From contig NZ_JAAVTK010000002.1 of assembly GCF_012275535.1 (NCBI RefSeq), positions 124,001 to 188,000 of the forward strand: DNA of 64,000 nt, written 5' to 3'. The notes under the pieces are model-generated. The model was given only the letters and a program-made list of their open reading frames with translations. It made no database searches and was not told where the DNA came from. The first letter of the stretch is position 1, and each line of letters opens with the position of its first letter. The stretch is from Hymenobacter artigasi (lineage in GTDB: Bacteria > Bacteroidota > Bacteroidia > Cytophagales > Hymenobacteraceae). Positions 7,198 through 15,984 of this stretch are shown one piece after another. The translations under genes were made by a program, and so were the position numbers.

Positions 7198-8085
7198 TTA
7201 CTCCGCAGCAGCCCGCTCCAGGTGCTGCGCAAGAAATTTCAGAATCTCCGCCTGCAGTTCCCCTTGAAACTGCGCCCGGTCGAACCCCGGCGGGTCCTGC
7301 GAGGGCGGAAACGCCGGGCCCGTTCGGGCCGCCGGAAATGGGCTGAGAAAGGAATAATGGCCCGCGTTTTCAACGATGCGGTGCTGCACCCGCTGGCGGT
7401 CGGCCACACCATTGAGCACGATTTGGGCGTGGAAGTCGGGAGTCCACTCGTCTTTTTCGCCCGTCAGCAGCAGGATGGGCGCGTGTACGTTGCGCAGGGC
7501 CGCCGCCGCCCGGTACCACACGGTGGCCGGGGCCAGCAATACCAGCGCCCGCACCCGCGCATCGGGCACCACGGGAATGGGCTGCGGCGTGCCGTCGGCG
7601 TGTTCGTGGGGGAGCGAGCCCGGCAGGCCGCCGGCCAGCGCCAGCGCCGTGTAGCCGCCCAGCGAGTGCCCCACCAGGGCCACCCAATCGGGCCGCAGCA
7701 CCGCCCCGAATGCCGCCAGCAGCCCATCAATGGCCAAGCTGAGGTGGCGCGGGCGGGCCACGAGGTTGTTGGGCGTATTGTGCCAGGAGTTGTCGTCGCG
7801 ATGGTTGGCGTGGTGGCGCGGCAGGCCCACCACAAAGCCGTGGCGGGCCAGGTAGTGCGCCAGCAAGCGGTGCGTGAGCGGCGAGCCGCCGGTACCGTGC
7901 GAAATCAGCACCATCGGGAACGGGCCGGGGTTGATGGGCGCATCCAGGGCCACATCGAGGGTGTAGGGCCCAATGGCTTCGGGCCGGCCGGGGGTGCTGC
8001 TGGGGTACAGCACCAGCAGCGGAAAGGTGAGGCCCAAGGCCTCATCCGCGATTTCCAGGGTACGGCAGCCTACAAAATTGGGCAT
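7198..8085 (-). CDS. Alpha/beta hydrolase (PAF-acetylhydrolase/dienelactone hydrolase-like)
   Basis: A 295-residue cytoplasmic protein with an oxyanion segment ISHGTGGSPLTHR, the nucleophile elbow GHSLGG (about residue 143), an acid-bearing LTGEKDEWTP and a final histidine in NAGHYSFL. This layout fits the predicted dienelactone hydrolase/platelet-activating-factor acetylhydrolase group. Substrate is unknown; a carboxylester is inferred. A TAAGTTTG motif on the minus strand at 8109-8116 is a likely promoter. Confidence 0.85.
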   Translation of the reverse strand: MPNFVGCRTLEIADEALGLTFPLLVLYPSSTPGRPEAIGPYTLDVALDAPINPGPFPMVLISHGTGGSPLTHRLLAHYLARHGFVVGLPRHHANHRDDNSWHNTPNNLVARPRHLSLAIDGLLAAFGAVLRPDWVALVGHSLGGYTALALAGGLPGSLPHEHADGTPQPIPVVPDARVRALVLLAPATVWYRAAAALRNVHAPILLLTGEKDEWTPDFHAQIVLNGVADRQRVQHRIVENAGHYSFLSPFPAARTGPAFPPSQDPPGFDRAQFQGELQAEILKFLAQHLERAAAE

Positions 8086-8108
8086 GGTTGAAGGGGTTGG
8101 CGAAAGGG

Positions 8109-8116
8109 CAAACTTA
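8109..8116 (-). promoter_or_regulatory. Bacteroidota -7 motif for the hydrolase gene
   Basis: Minus-strand TAAGTTTG matches TAnnTTTG, 24 bases upstream of the ATG at 8085. Confidence 0.5.
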
Positions 8117-8172
8117 GCGGGTATTGCGGCCGTCGTTCTGGCGGGACGCCCTCCGGAAACCTCACCAACGCC

Positions 8173-9171
8173 CTAAAACCCCTCCGGGTACGCCGCGCCC
8201 ACCGAACTACCCACCGGCATAATAGCCTCCAGCTCGGCCAATTCCGTCGAACTCAGCGCTATGCCGGCGGCGGCCACGTTCAACTCCAGGTACTTGCGGC
8301 GCTTAGTGCCGGGAATGGCCACCACACCCTGCGCCAGCACCCAGGCCAGGGCCAGCTGCGCGGTGGTTACGCCTTTGGCTTGGGCCAGGGCTTCCAGCTT
8401 TTCCACCAGGGCCAGGTTTTTGTAGAAGTTTTCGCCCTGGTAGCGCGGGAACCAGCGTCGCGAGTCGTTGGGCTCGAAGTCGTCGGGGGTTTTAATGTCG
8501 CCCGACAAAAAGCCCCGGCCCAGCGGCGAATAGCCCACGAAACCGATGCCCAACTCGCGGGCGGCCTGCAGACTGCCGGTTTCCTCCACGCCCCTATCGA
8601 AGAGCGAATACTCGGTTTGCAGGGCTGTGATGGGGTGCACGGCGTGGGCACGGCGCAGGATGTTGGGCGCTACTTCGCTCAGGCCCAGGAAGCGCACTTT
8701 GCCTTCTTCCACGAAGCGGCTCATCATGCCCACGCTGTCCTCGATGGACGTATTGGGGTCGAGGCGGTGCAGGTAGTAGAGGTCGATGTAGTCGGTGCCC
8801 AGGTTGCGCAGCGAGCGTTCGATGGACTTGCGGGCGTAGTCGGGTCGGCCGTTGAGCTTGCCGGTGAATTGCTCATCGTCGCTCACCTCGAAGCCGAATT
8901 TGGTGGCCAGAATAATATCGGCCCGGCGGCCGGGCAGCACTTTGGCCACCAGCCGTTCGTTCAGCATGGGGCCGTAGAGGTCGGCGGTATCGAGCAGGTT
9001 GATGCCCAGCTCCAGGGCGCGGTGCAGGGTGGCCAGGCTTTCGGCTTCGTCGGCCTCGCCATACACGCTCATGCCGTCGATGCCGGCCGTCATGCCCATG
9101 CAGCCCAGGCCTTCCACGGGCACTTGCAGGCCCTGGCTGCCAAGGGCTACGCGTTTGATTTCAGTTGTCAT
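8173..9171 (-). CDS. Aldo/keto reductase
   Basis: A 332-residue TIM-barrel oxidoreductase. The catalytic residues of the family are visible: Asp and Tyr in NLLDTADLYGP, Lys in LATKFGF and His in YYLHRLDP, with the C-terminal NADPH site IPGTKRRKYLELN. It belongs to the YakC/AKR13-like group judged by overall pattern. The start MTTEIKRVALG at 9171 is chosen because the beta-hairpin of the fold begins there. It lies about 100 bases downstream of a second aldo/keto reductase on the same strand, so the two may be co-transcribed. Substrate unknown. Confidence 0.92.
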   Translation of the reverse strand: MTTEIKRVALGSQGLQVPVEGLGCMGMTAGIDGMSVYGEADEAESLATLHRALELGINLLDTADLYGPMLNERLVAKVLPGRRADIILATKFGFEVSDDEQFTGKLNGRPDYARKSIERSLRNLGTDYIDLYYLHRLDPNTSIEDSVGMMSRFVEEGKVRFLGLSEVAPNILRRAHAVHPITALQTEYSLFDRGVEETGSLQAARELGIGFVGYSPLGRGFLSGDIKTPDDFEPNDSRRWFPRYQGENFYKNLALVEKLEALAQAKGVTTAQLALAWVLAQGVVAIPGTKRRKYLELNVAAAGIALSSTELAELEAIMPVGSSVGAAYPEGF

Positions 9172-9270
9172 TAGAGGGTTGATTTTGATGAGGTTTTGAT
9201 GCCTCAAAGGTCCGGCCCGCCCACGCCGACGGACCTATACAAAACCCCGCTTCTGCAACACAAAACGCGG

Positions 9271-10314
9271 CTATTGCCAGCCCTGCACACTGCCGCCGCC
9301 AAACACGGCGCGCTTCAGCATGGGCCAAATCCGGTCCTGAAACGGGTCGATAATGCTGGCATCGTCCAGGGTTTGCAGGTGCTGCGGAGTCAGTTGAATA
9401 TCGAGCGCCGCCAGGCTGTCGTGCAGTTGCGCCACCTTGCTGGCCCCCACAATGAGCGAGGTAATACCTGGCTGGGCCGCCGCCCACGCCAGCGCCACCT
9501 GCGCCAGCGGCCGGCCCAGGTCGGCCGCCACCGGCCGCAGGGCTTCCAGCACCTGCCAGTTGTGGTCGGTGAATTTCATGTTGCCGAAGGGGTTGGGGCC
9601 GGTGAGGCGGCCTTCGCCGCTGGCCCCGGCACCTTCCCGCTCGTACTTCCCAGCCAGAAAACCGGCCGCCAGCGGGCTCCACGGCGTTATGCCCAGCCCC
9701 AAATTCAAGGCGGCGGGCACGTGCTCACGCTCGATGGAGCGCGCCACCAGCGAGTACTCCATTTGCAGGGCAATGGGGCCCGGCACGCCGTGCACGGCGG
9801 CCAGCGTAGCGGCTTTGGTGGCATACCAGGCCGGCACGTTGCTGAAGCCGAAATAGCGGATGCGGCCGGCCCGCACCAGGTCGCCGAGGGTTTGCAGCAC
9901 TTCCTCCACGGGCGTCACGCCATCGTAGGCGTGCAGCCAGTACAGGTCGGCGTAGTCGGTTTTGAGGCGGCGCAGCGAGCCTTCCAGGGCGCGGTGAATG
10001 TTTTTGCGGCCGTTGCCGCCCACGTTGGGGTTGCCGGCCTGCCCGCCGAAGCTGAACTTGGTGGCCAGCACCACCTGGTCGCGCAGGTGGCGGCCGGCAA
10101 TGTAGCGGCCCAGCATTTCCTCGCTCTGCCCGCCCGAATACACGTCGGCCGTGTCCACGAAGTTGCCGCCGGCATCCACGTAATCATTGAAAACGGCTTC
10201 GGATACGTCGTCGCCCGAGCCCCAGCGCGGGGTGCCAAACGTCATGGTGCCCAGTGCCAGCGGGCTTACCACCAGGCCGGAGCGGCCCAGAGTGCGGAAA
10301 TCGGTGATTTTCAT
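9271..10314 (-). CDS. Aldo/keto reductase
   Basis: A 347-residue aldo/keto reductase with MKITDFRTLGRSGLVVSPL, then FVDTADVYSGGQSE (Asp, Tyr), VLATKFSF (Lys) and DLYWLHAYD (His), and the cofactor site LIVGASKVAQLHDS. It resembles the YajO/YccK-type group rather than its neighbour, so the two are not a recent tandem duplication. An NADPH-dependent carbonyl reduction is expected; substrate unknown. Confidence 0.92.
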   Translation of the reverse strand: MKITDFRTLGRSGLVVSPLALGTMTFGTPRWGSGDDVSEAVFNDYVDAGGNFVDTADVYSGGQSEEMLGRYIAGRHLRDQVVLATKFSFGGQAGNPNVGGNGRKNIHRALEGSLRRLKTDYADLYWLHAYDGVTPVEEVLQTLGDLVRAGRIRYFGFSNVPAWYATKAATLAAVHGVPGPIALQMEYSLVARSIEREHVPAALNLGLGITPWSPLAAGFLAGKYEREGAGASGEGRLTGPNPFGNMKFTDHNWQVLEALRPVAADLGRPLAQVALAWAAAQPGITSLIVGASKVAQLHDSLAALDIQLTPQHLQTLDDASIIDPFQDRIWPMLKRAVFGGGSVQGWQ

Positions 10315-10439
10315 CAGGAATAGACCTACTGCCGAAGCGGAGCTGCTTCAGCTACTGGAACGGCCAGCGTCCCGCAAAGGTCACCTTGGCCCGAGCGGTC
10401 TGGGCTACACAAACCGGCGTTTCTACAACACAAAACGAA

Positions 10440-10526
10440 GTAGGTGCGGGGCTTGCCCCCGCCCGTCGTTGAACGGCCTCCACATGAACCGTTCAACGAT
10501 GGGCGGGGGCAAGCCCCGCACCCTAC
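10440..10526. repeat. GCGGGGCTTGCCCCCGCCC palindromic repeat, complete copy
   Basis: Arms 10440-10476 and 10489-10526 are inverted repeats differing by one indel and one transition, around a 12-base loop. A half-decayed relative lies at 5911-5984. It sits between the aldo/keto reductase pair and the next upstream... downstream gene end at 10539, leaving only 12 bases to that stop codon. The rest of 10315-10538 holds no gene I can support. Confidence 0.8.
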
Positions 10527-10538
10527 GAAAATCTCCTG

Positions 10539-11372
10539 CTATTCCAGAATGCTTAGCAGCAACGCCACCTCAGCTGCTTTCACCGGCTCCTGCAAGCGCT
10601 CGAAGCTCATTTGCAGGTTGCGCATGGCGCGGCGCACGATGTCGAGGTGCGAGCAGGGCTCGAAAAAAATGGGGTTGGGCGTGATATTGAGTTGGGCCAC
10701 GTAGTGCTCAATATCGGTGCGCGAAAGCACCAGGCCCCGGTTGTAGCAGTTGATGTAGAACGGCTCGGCCCCCGGCAGCTCGGGCCGAAAGGTGAGCACG
10801 AACAGGTTGGGCAGGTTCACCCCAAAAACCGGCAAATCCAGCCGCTGGGCCACCAGCAGGTAAATTACGCAGAGCGTGAGCGGGTTGCCACGCTTGGTTT
10901 CAATCACACGCTGGAGCATGGAGTTGGCCGGCGAGTGGAAATGCTGGGTGTTGGCCGCGAACTTGTGCTGCCGGAACATCACAAAATTCAGGGTTTGCAC
11001 CTGGTCGGCGGGGTGCATTTCGGGGCGCAGGGCCGTCCAGGTTTCGAAGCGGAGCTGCTCGATGGCGCGGTTCAGGGCCTGGTAGTCGGCATCGGGGTAT
11101 TGATAGGTGTTCAGCAGCCACATGCCTTCGAGCAGGTCGGTGGCGCCGGCTTCGCGCCACACTTTGAGGCGCTGCTGCAGGCCCTCAAACTGCAGGTGGT
11201 GAATCAAATCCTCCAGCCGCTGCTGCTGCTGGCTGTCCAGGGTTTCTTCCCACGACTCCTCCAGAAAGGGAATAATGCTCTCGCCCAGGTTCTGAATTTT
11301 GTCCTGGATTTGCGGCGCGATTTCCGGGTCGTCGAGCAGCGAGATAAGGGCTTTGATTTCTTTGTTGGTCAT
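10539..11372 (-). CDS. SirB1-like transglutaminase-fold protein
   Basis: A 277-residue protein with an N-terminal helical repeat region and a C-terminal Transglut_core2-like part: SMLQRVIETKRGNPLTLC, VIYLLVAQRLDLPVFGVNLP and YINCYNRG. This is the SirB1/YchA family, whose members have a transglutaminase-like fold but an unclear function. The cysteine in GNPLTLCVIY and later histidines could be the remnants of a catalytic triad. No operon partner is evident. Family call is good; a biochemical role cannot be given. Confidence 0.82.
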   Translation of the reverse strand: MTNKEIKALISLLDDPEIAPQIQDKIQNLGESIIPFLEESWEETLDSQQQQRLEDLIHHLQFEGLQQRLKVWREAGATDLLEGMWLLNTYQYPDADYQALNRAIEQLRFETWTALRPEMHPADQVQTLNFVMFRQHKFAANTQHFHSPANSMLQRVIETKRGNPLTLCVIYLLVAQRLDLPVFGVNLPNLFVLTFRPELPGAEPFYINCYNRGLVLSRTDIEHYVAQLNITPNPIFFEPCSHLDIVRRAMRNLQMSFERLQEPVKAAEVALLLSILE

Positions 11373-11494
11373 GGATGCGAAACGGCCACCGCTAGGGTTG
11401 GGGGGCCGAATTTAACACGTAACAGCGCCTTTTGGGTTTCGTTGAGTAAGATAAGCGGGGCTAAAAAGAATGTCATACTGAGCGCGGCGCAGCA

Positions 11495-12286
11495 TCAGTC
11501 CTGCTGCGAGGGCAGCGTTTCCATGCCGGGCGGCTGGGCGCGGTGAGCCAGCTTGTAGGTCACGCCCAGCACGATGTTGTTTTTAGCGGCCGTGTTTTGC
11601 AGCACGAAATTGCCCTGCGCGTTCGTGTAGTTGTAGTTGGCCTGATTGACGTAGCCGAGCTGCACAATCAAATGGTTATTCACCTGATAACCGATGCCGC
11701 CGTACAGCCGGTTGCGCTCGAACACGGGGCCGCGAGGGTTGAGGAAAAGCTCATCGTAAGCCGAAAGGAAAAGGGTGCCGGCAGTAAAAACCTTCTTGTT
11801 CAACGGAAAAAACCCATTCAGCCGGTAGCGGATGCGCTGGCGGAAGCTGCTGCTGTCGTCGCGGAAACGGAACCAGCGCTGCTCATAGCGGTAGCGGTGC
11901 TCGATTTTGAGGCGGTGCGAGTACTGCGTGAGCACCAGTTGCTCCCAGAGGCGCTTTTCCACGTTCAGCGGGCCGGCAGGGAGGTCGCGGTAGTCGGAGG
12001 TGGAGTAGCGGCCGCCACCCACCAGCACCGTGAAGTTGGGGTCGATGTCGTAGCTCACGCCGGCCTTCAGCTCGTAGTAGAAAAACTGCCGGGCCAGGGC
12101 ATTGGAGCGGCCCTGGATTTCGGCGTAGCCACCCCACGGGTGCTCTTTGCTGCCCGGCAGCTGGGCCGTGGCTACCACCCAGCTACCCCAGGGCTGCACG
12201 GGGTTGGGGGAAGTTTGGGCGCGGGCCGCCGGGGCTGCCCCCACCAAAGCAGCCAGTAGCGCGCCGGCCAGAACGGAGTATTTCAT
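11495..12286 (-). CDS. DUF2490 outer-membrane beta-barrel-like protein
   Basis: A 263-residue exported protein: signal peptide MKYSVLAGALLAALVG ending at ARA, then alternating amphipathic strands typical of DUF2490 (KLEIQGR-like and RIRYRLNGFFPL, IEHRYRYEQRWF, RNRLYGGIGYQ). DUF2490 proteins are predicted outer-membrane barrels of unknown function. The final residues (LPSQQD) come from a stretch resembling a TGTCATACTGAGCG palindromic repeat at 11469-11515. A TACCTTTG promoter motif is at 12328-12335, so it is probably transcribed alone. Confidence 0.8.
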   Translation of the reverse strand: MKYSVLAGALLAALVGAAPAARAQTSPNPVQPWGSWVVATAQLPGSKEHPWGGYAEIQGRSNALARQFFYYELKAGVSYDIDPNFTVLVGGGRYSTSDYRDLPAGPLNVEKRLWEQLVLTQYSHRLKIEHRYRYEQRWFRFRDDSSSFRQRIRYRLNGFFPLNKKVFTAGTLFLSAYDELFLNPRGPVFERNRLYGGIGYQVNNHLIVQLGYVNQANYNYTNAQGNFVLQNTAAKNNIVLGVTYKLAHRAQPPGMETLPSQQD

Positions 12287-12327
12287 CAGCAGGGAGCACT
12301 CGGGCCGGCAACGCGCCGGTCAGACCG

Positions 12328-12335
12328 CAAAGGTA
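12328..12335 (-). promoter_or_regulatory. Bacteroidota -7 motif for the DUF2490 gene
   Basis: Minus-strand TACCTTTG, 41 bases upstream of the ATG at 12286. It separates this gene from the operon ending at 12390. Confidence 0.55.
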
Positions 12336-12389
12336 CCGGCCCGGGCCAGTACATAACATTCCCTTAATACCCCGACGGCCGCCCCGCCC

Positions 12390-13010
12390 TTACTGCGCCC
12401 CGGCGCGGTGTTGCCGCCACGCCAGCAGCAGTCCGGCTGCCCCAATCAGCACGCACACCGCAAACCACAGCAGCATATTGTAGGCATCTGTGAGGGTACG
12501 ATAGCCGGCGGTGAACACAAACAACGCCGCCCCCACCACCTCCCACAGCCGGCGCTCGAACAGCGGCGACGTGGTTTCGGGCACGGCCGGCTGGTTCAGC
12601 ACCACGCGCAGGCGATTCCAGTCCCAGGCCAGCAACAGCAGGCCCGCCAGCAGCATCAGCCCGGTGATGACGGGCGTGCCCGCGAAGTCGTAGGAAATGG
12701 TAATGACGAAGATGTTGGCGATGATGGGCACGTAGACCAGCGCCCCCAGCAGGGCGTAGCGCTGCGTGAGCAGCAGCAGCCCCGCCGTTAGCTGCGCCCA
12801 GCCCAGAAACTGCCAATACAGCCCCGACTGGTACATCATCTCGAAGAAATACCCCGGGTTGTGGCCGGCCACCGTGCCATCCATCTGCGTGAAACGGTGC
12901 CCCTTGATTTTAATCAGACTGGCAAACACAAACGCGCCGCCCACCAGATACCGGGTGTAGATGATGGCCAGCTGCAGGGACAGCGCGTGTTTCAAAGCTT
13001 GGCGGGTCAT
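12390..13010 (-). CDS. DoxX-like integral membrane protein
   Basis: A 206-residue membrane protein with about five hydrophobic segments: RYLVGGAFVFASLIKIKG near the N-terminus, then FLGWAQLTAGLLLL, NIFVITISYDFAGTP and two more. The first half resembles DoxX-family proteins. It begins 10 bases after the GIN-domain gene, so it is the last gene of the ABC/GntR operon. Function unknown; no catalytic motif is visible. Confidence 0.7.
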   Translation of the reverse strand: MTRQALKHALSLQLAIIYTRYLVGGAFVFASLIKIKGHRFTQMDGTVAGHNPGYFFEMMYQSGLYWQFLGWAQLTAGLLLLTQRYALLGALVYVPIIANIFVITISYDFAGTPVITGLMLLAGLLLLAWDWNRLRVVLNQPAVPETTSPLFERRLWEVVGAALFVFTAGYRTLTDAYNMLLWFAVCVLIGAAGLLLAWRQHRAGAQ

Positions 13011-13020
13011 GGCAGCGGCA

Positions 13021-13746
13021 CTATTTGGCGGTGCCCAGACTCCGGACGGCGGCTCCGCTCAGGGCAATGGTCGCACTGTCCGAAAACTGGTAGCGCAGGC
13101 GCGGAATGGCAGCAGCCAGGTCGAGATGTCCCCGGTGGTCAATGGTCAAATCGGCCGCCCCGATGCGGTTGTCCGCCCCAATCGTCAGGCTCGGCTCGCT
13201 GCCGGAGCGCGCACCAGCCGAGGCCCGCAGCCAGCCCAGCGTGTTACCCACCAGCCGGATTTGCGTGCTCTGGTCCTGCCGCAGCGTCAGGCTATCCTGC
13301 CGGAAGCCCTGCACCTCGACTTGGCCGCCAGCCTCCCGGCGGGCGAGCTGGGGCTGGCCAGCCACGGTATAAGTGCCCTCCGTAGTCAGGACCGCCAAGC
13401 GTGGGCAAGCAATGATGATGGCCTCCCCGTGGCCCAGGCCCTCCGGCTTTTCGGGGTAGGCCAGCGTCACGAGCAGCTGCCGGCCACGCTGCGTGACGCG
13501 CACAAAGTCGGCGGCCTCCTTGTTGACGTGCACGGCAAACGGCCCGGCCACTATTTTCACCCGCAGCCCACTGGCTGATGGTACGCTCACGGCATCGAAG
13601 CTGCGCAGACCCAGGGCCTGGTAGCTGCGCAACGGGTCTTTGTAGTGGCCGGTGCGGTATTCGGCACGCAAGGCGGCATCGTAGCTGGCCAGCGAGCCGA
13701 GCACCAGCGCCACGGCGGCCACGAAAAGCTTGTTACTGGTTTTCAT
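13021..13746 (-). CDS. Exported GIN-domain (DUF2807-like) protein
   Basis: A 241-residue protein with an N-terminal signal or membrane anchor (KLFVAAVALVLGSLASY) followed by short repeated beta segments: FDAVSVPSASGLRVKIVAGPFAVHV, LTTEGTYTVAGQ and LTIGADNRIGAADLTIDHRG. This is the GIN/putative auto-transporter adhesin head pattern, a right-handed beta-helix common in Bacteroidota envelope proteins. It overlaps the GntR gene by 4 bases (ATGA), so translation is coupled. It is probably periplasmic; its link to the ABC transporter is inferred from context. Confidence 0.75.
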   Translation of the reverse strand: MKTSNKLFVAAVALVLGSLASYDAALRAEYRTGHYKDPLRSYQALGLRSFDAVSVPSASGLRVKIVAGPFAVHVNKEAADFVRVTQRGRQLLVTLAYPEKPEGLGHGEAIIIACPRLAVLTTEGTYTVAGQPQLARREAGGQVEVQGFRQDSLTLRQDQSTQIRLVGNTLGWLRASAGARSGSEPSLTIGADNRIGAADLTIDHRGHLDLAAAIPRLRYQFSDSATIALSGAAVRSLGTAK

Positions 13747-14138
13747 CGGGAAACGGGGCTGGAAAGGGGTTGGGGTTGGGTCGTTTTGAATTCCTCGTAG
13801 CGGCGCTGCACCTCAGGCAGTTCGATGCCAAGCAGCAGCATCGTTCCAAAAACTTCGGGCAATTCCTGATTCAGAAACCGCTCGCGGCGGGCGGCCTGCA
13901 CCTGCGCCACGGCCGCCGGGGCCACAAAAAAGCCGATGCCGCGCTTGTTGTACACCACTTCCTGGCTTTGCAGCAGCTCGTAGGTGCGCATCACCGTGTT
14001 GGGGTTCACCTGCAGGTCGCCGGCCAGCTCGCGCACCGACGGAATCTTGCTGTCCGGCGGCCACTTGCCGCGCAGTATCAGCTCGCTCACGTACCCGGCT
14101 ATTTGCAGGTATATGGCCTCGTTGTCTTTGAATTCCAT
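13743..14138 (-). CDS. GntR family regulator, YtrA subfamily
   Basis: A 131-residue protein with the GntR winged helix (AIYLQIAGYVSELILRG, KIPSVRELAGDLQVNPNTV, YELLQSQEVVYNKRGIGFF) and only a short C-terminal helical tail. The lack of a large ligand domain and the location beside ABC-transporter genes are hallmarks of the YtrA subfamily. It is the third gene of the operon, and an AGTGTA/TACACT inverted repeat precedes the operon (15782-15807), so autoregulation is likely. The inducer is unknown; YtrA relatives often respond to envelope stress. Confidence 0.88.
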   Translation of the reverse strand: MEFKDNEAIYLQIAGYVSELILRGKWPPDSKIPSVRELAGDLQVNPNTVMRTYELLQSQEVVYNKRGIGFFVAPAAVAQVQAARRERFLNQELPEVFGTMLLLGIELPEVQRRYEEFKTTQPQPLSSPVSR

Positions 14139-14150
14139 GATTTCCTCCCC

Positions 14151-14927
14151 TTAAATCTGCTTCTCCGTAACCCGCATGTAGGCCGCCACCCAGGCCAGCA
14201 GCATAAGGCCCAGCGGCACCAGCCCAAACCAGCCCAGCTGTGCTGCTGGCAGCTCCAGGTTGTACCACTCCCCGCCCTCGCGCAGCGACGTAGCCGAAAA
14301 CGGCACTGCCGAGTTCAGCGTCGGCCCAATCAGCGCCTGCATGGCCTGGTAGTTGAAGGCCGTCAGCAACGCCAGCCCCAGCAGCACGCCAAAAGCCGTG
14401 CGCACAAATTGCTGCTTTTGAAAGAAGATGCTGCCCCACAAAAATATCGCGTGCACTACCGCGTAGGCCACCAGCGCATAGTAGAGCCGGACCTGGCCCG
14501 AAAACAGCGCCACCAGCTCAGCCGGCTGGGCCGGCGTGCTATGCAGCTGGACCACCAGGCTGTCAATCAGATAAAAGCAACCCACATACACGGCCAGAAA
14601 AATGGGTAGCGAATACAACCAGGCCACCAGGTATTTCTCCCAGTGCGAAGCTGGCAGCAGCAGCGCGGCCGTGGCCTGCTTCTTATCGCCGAACAGCCCC
14701 AGCACCGAGCTGGTAAAGAAGCCTCCGGCTCCCAGCAGCCCCAGCGCGAAAAGCGACCCCTGCACCCCCACTGGCAACGGCCCCGACGACATGTAGGCCA
14801 GCAAGCCCAGCACTACCCCAATGCCACCCAGCAGCACCCCAGTGGCCAGCAAATAGCCGCCCACATGCTCGGTAGTGTGCTTGCTGAACAAGCGCCAAAA
14901 ACGCGAAAAACTAAAGAGCTGGCTCAT
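14151..14927 (-). CDS. ABC transporter permease-like membrane protein
   Basis: A 258-residue protein with about six membrane segments, for example YLLATGVLLGGIGVVLGLL, GSLFALGLLGAGGFFTSSV and LGWFGLVPLGLMLLAWVAA. The ATG at 14927 (MSQLFSFSRFWRLF) overlaps the ATPase gene by 17 bases; longer in-frame starts would overlap much more and encode no hydrophobic sequence. Together with the ATPase it should form an exporter or membrane-remodelling ABC system of the type linked to YtrA regulators. Substrate unknown. Confidence 0.8.
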   Translation of the reverse strand: MSQLFSFSRFWRLFSKHTTEHVGGYLLATGVLLGGIGVVLGLLAYMSSGPLPVGVQGSLFALGLLGAGGFFTSSVLGLFGDKKQATAALLLPASHWEKYLVAWLYSLPIFLAVYVGCFYLIDSLVVQLHSTPAQPAELVALFSGQVRLYYALVAYAVVHAIFLWGSIFFQKQQFVRTAFGVLLGLALLTAFNYQAMQALIGPTLNSAVPFSATSLREGGEWYNLELPAAQLGWFGLVPLGLMLLAWVAAYMRVTEKQI

Positions 14928-15768
14928 GAACAGGTTGTTTTTGAGATAAGTAAGAAACCAGCGCGGGCGCTTCGCCCACCAGCGCATTAAACAGCAGCTC
15001 CAAATCGACACGGCCCGCCCCGTCGCCATGGTTAGCCCGAATCACCTGCGCACCGCGCACCGATTCTTCGGCGTAGAGGTCGGTGCCGCTGGCCTCCGGC
15101 ACGGTGGCAAAAGCCAGCCGCTCGGCCAGCTCGCCCAAGTCGGCATTGAGCACGATGCGCTGGCCGTGCAACACCACCACGGTATCAATCAGGCTTTCCA
15201 AATCGCGCACCTGATGGGTTGAAATAATGAGGCAGCGCTCCTCCGTCAGGGCCGTGGCCACAATTTTACGGAACTGCGCCTTGCTCGGAATGTCGAGGCC
15301 GTTGGTGGGCTCGTCCATTACCAGCAAGCTGGTGTTGGCGGCCAGCGCGAAGGCAATCATGAACTTTTTCTGTTGCCCGAAGCTCAGGGCCGTGAGCAGT
15401 GCCTGGGCCGGCACCTCAAACTCGCCGAGGTAGTGCGCCAGCGCCTCGTGGTCGAATTTTGGGTAGAAGCCCGCCGTCTGTTCCGCGAATTTCGCGGCCG
15501 TCACGGCTGGCACGTATATTTCTTCGGGCAGGAAGAACAGGTCGGCCAGCACGGCTGGCAGCCGCCGCGCCGCCGGCTGGCCCAGCACCTCGCAGGTACC
15601 CCCATCGGGAAAAGCCAGCCCCACAATATTCTTGAGCAGCGTGGATTTGCCCGCCCCGTTCTTGCCCAGCAGGCCGTAAATATGCCCGCGCTCCAGCGTC
15701 AGGCTCAGGTTTTGAAAAAGTGGACGCTTGCGGGAATACCCGAAGTGAAGGTTGCGGATGCGGACCAT
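14911..15768 (-). CDS. ABC transporter ATP-binding protein
   Basis: A 285-residue ATPase with Walker A GKNGAGKST (about residue 35), signature-type ALSFGQQKK, Walker B LLVMDEPTNGLD and the switch histidine in ISTHQVRDLESLID. The sequence MVRIRNLHFGYSRKRPLFQNL is a normal start. It is the first gene of a leftward operon with permease, GntR regulator, GIN-domain protein and DoxX-like protein. Energises the adjacent permease at the inner membrane. Confidence 0.93.
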   Translation of the reverse strand: MVRIRNLHFGYSRKRPLFQNLSLTLERGHIYGLLGKNGAGKSTLLKNIVGLAFPDGGTCEVLGQPAARRLPAVLADLFFLPEEIYVPAVTAAKFAEQTAGFYPKFDHEALAHYLGEFEVPAQALLTALSFGQQKKFMIAFALAANTSLLVMDEPTNGLDIPSKAQFRKIVATALTEERCLIISTHQVRDLESLIDTVVVLHGQRIVLNADLGELAERLAFATVPEASGTDLYAEESVRGAQVIRANHGDGAGRVDLELLFNALVGEAPALVSYLSQKQPVHEPAL

Positions 15769-15781
15769 GTTCGTACCTGTC

Positions 15782-15807
15782 TAGTGTATTATTGTTCTAG
15801 TACACTA
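15782..15807 (-). promoter_or_regulatory. Candidate operator of the YtrA-type GntR regulator
   Basis: TAGTGTA (15782-15788) and TACACTA (15801-15807) form an inverted repeat around 12 bases, 14 bases upstream of the ATPase start codon. As I recall, Bacillus YtrA uses an AGTGTA/TACACT inverted repeat with a similar spacer, so the match is meaningful but not checked. Confidence 0.65.
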
Positions 15808-15854
15808 CAAACATAAAACACAATCTTTCAATCCTCCCAGTTTTATTCTGGCCA

Positions 15855-15900
15855 TCAAGCAAAAAGCCCATTCCTGGGCAGAAATGGGCTTTTTGCTTGA
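15855..15900. terminator. Intrinsic terminator for the SHOCT-domain gene
   Basis: Perfect 18-base arms 15855-15872 and 15883-15900 around a 10-base loop, with AAAAAGCCC/GGGCTTTTT in the stem, so it can act on either strand. On the minus strand it lies downstream of the small gene at 15985-16212. Confidence 0.75.
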
Positions 15901-15984
15901 GATAAAGCTGCTTATTTTCGTCGTATCGCATTTTGCGGCGCTACTCCAATCTACTTTTTGCAAACTACTTCGGCACACGCGCTG

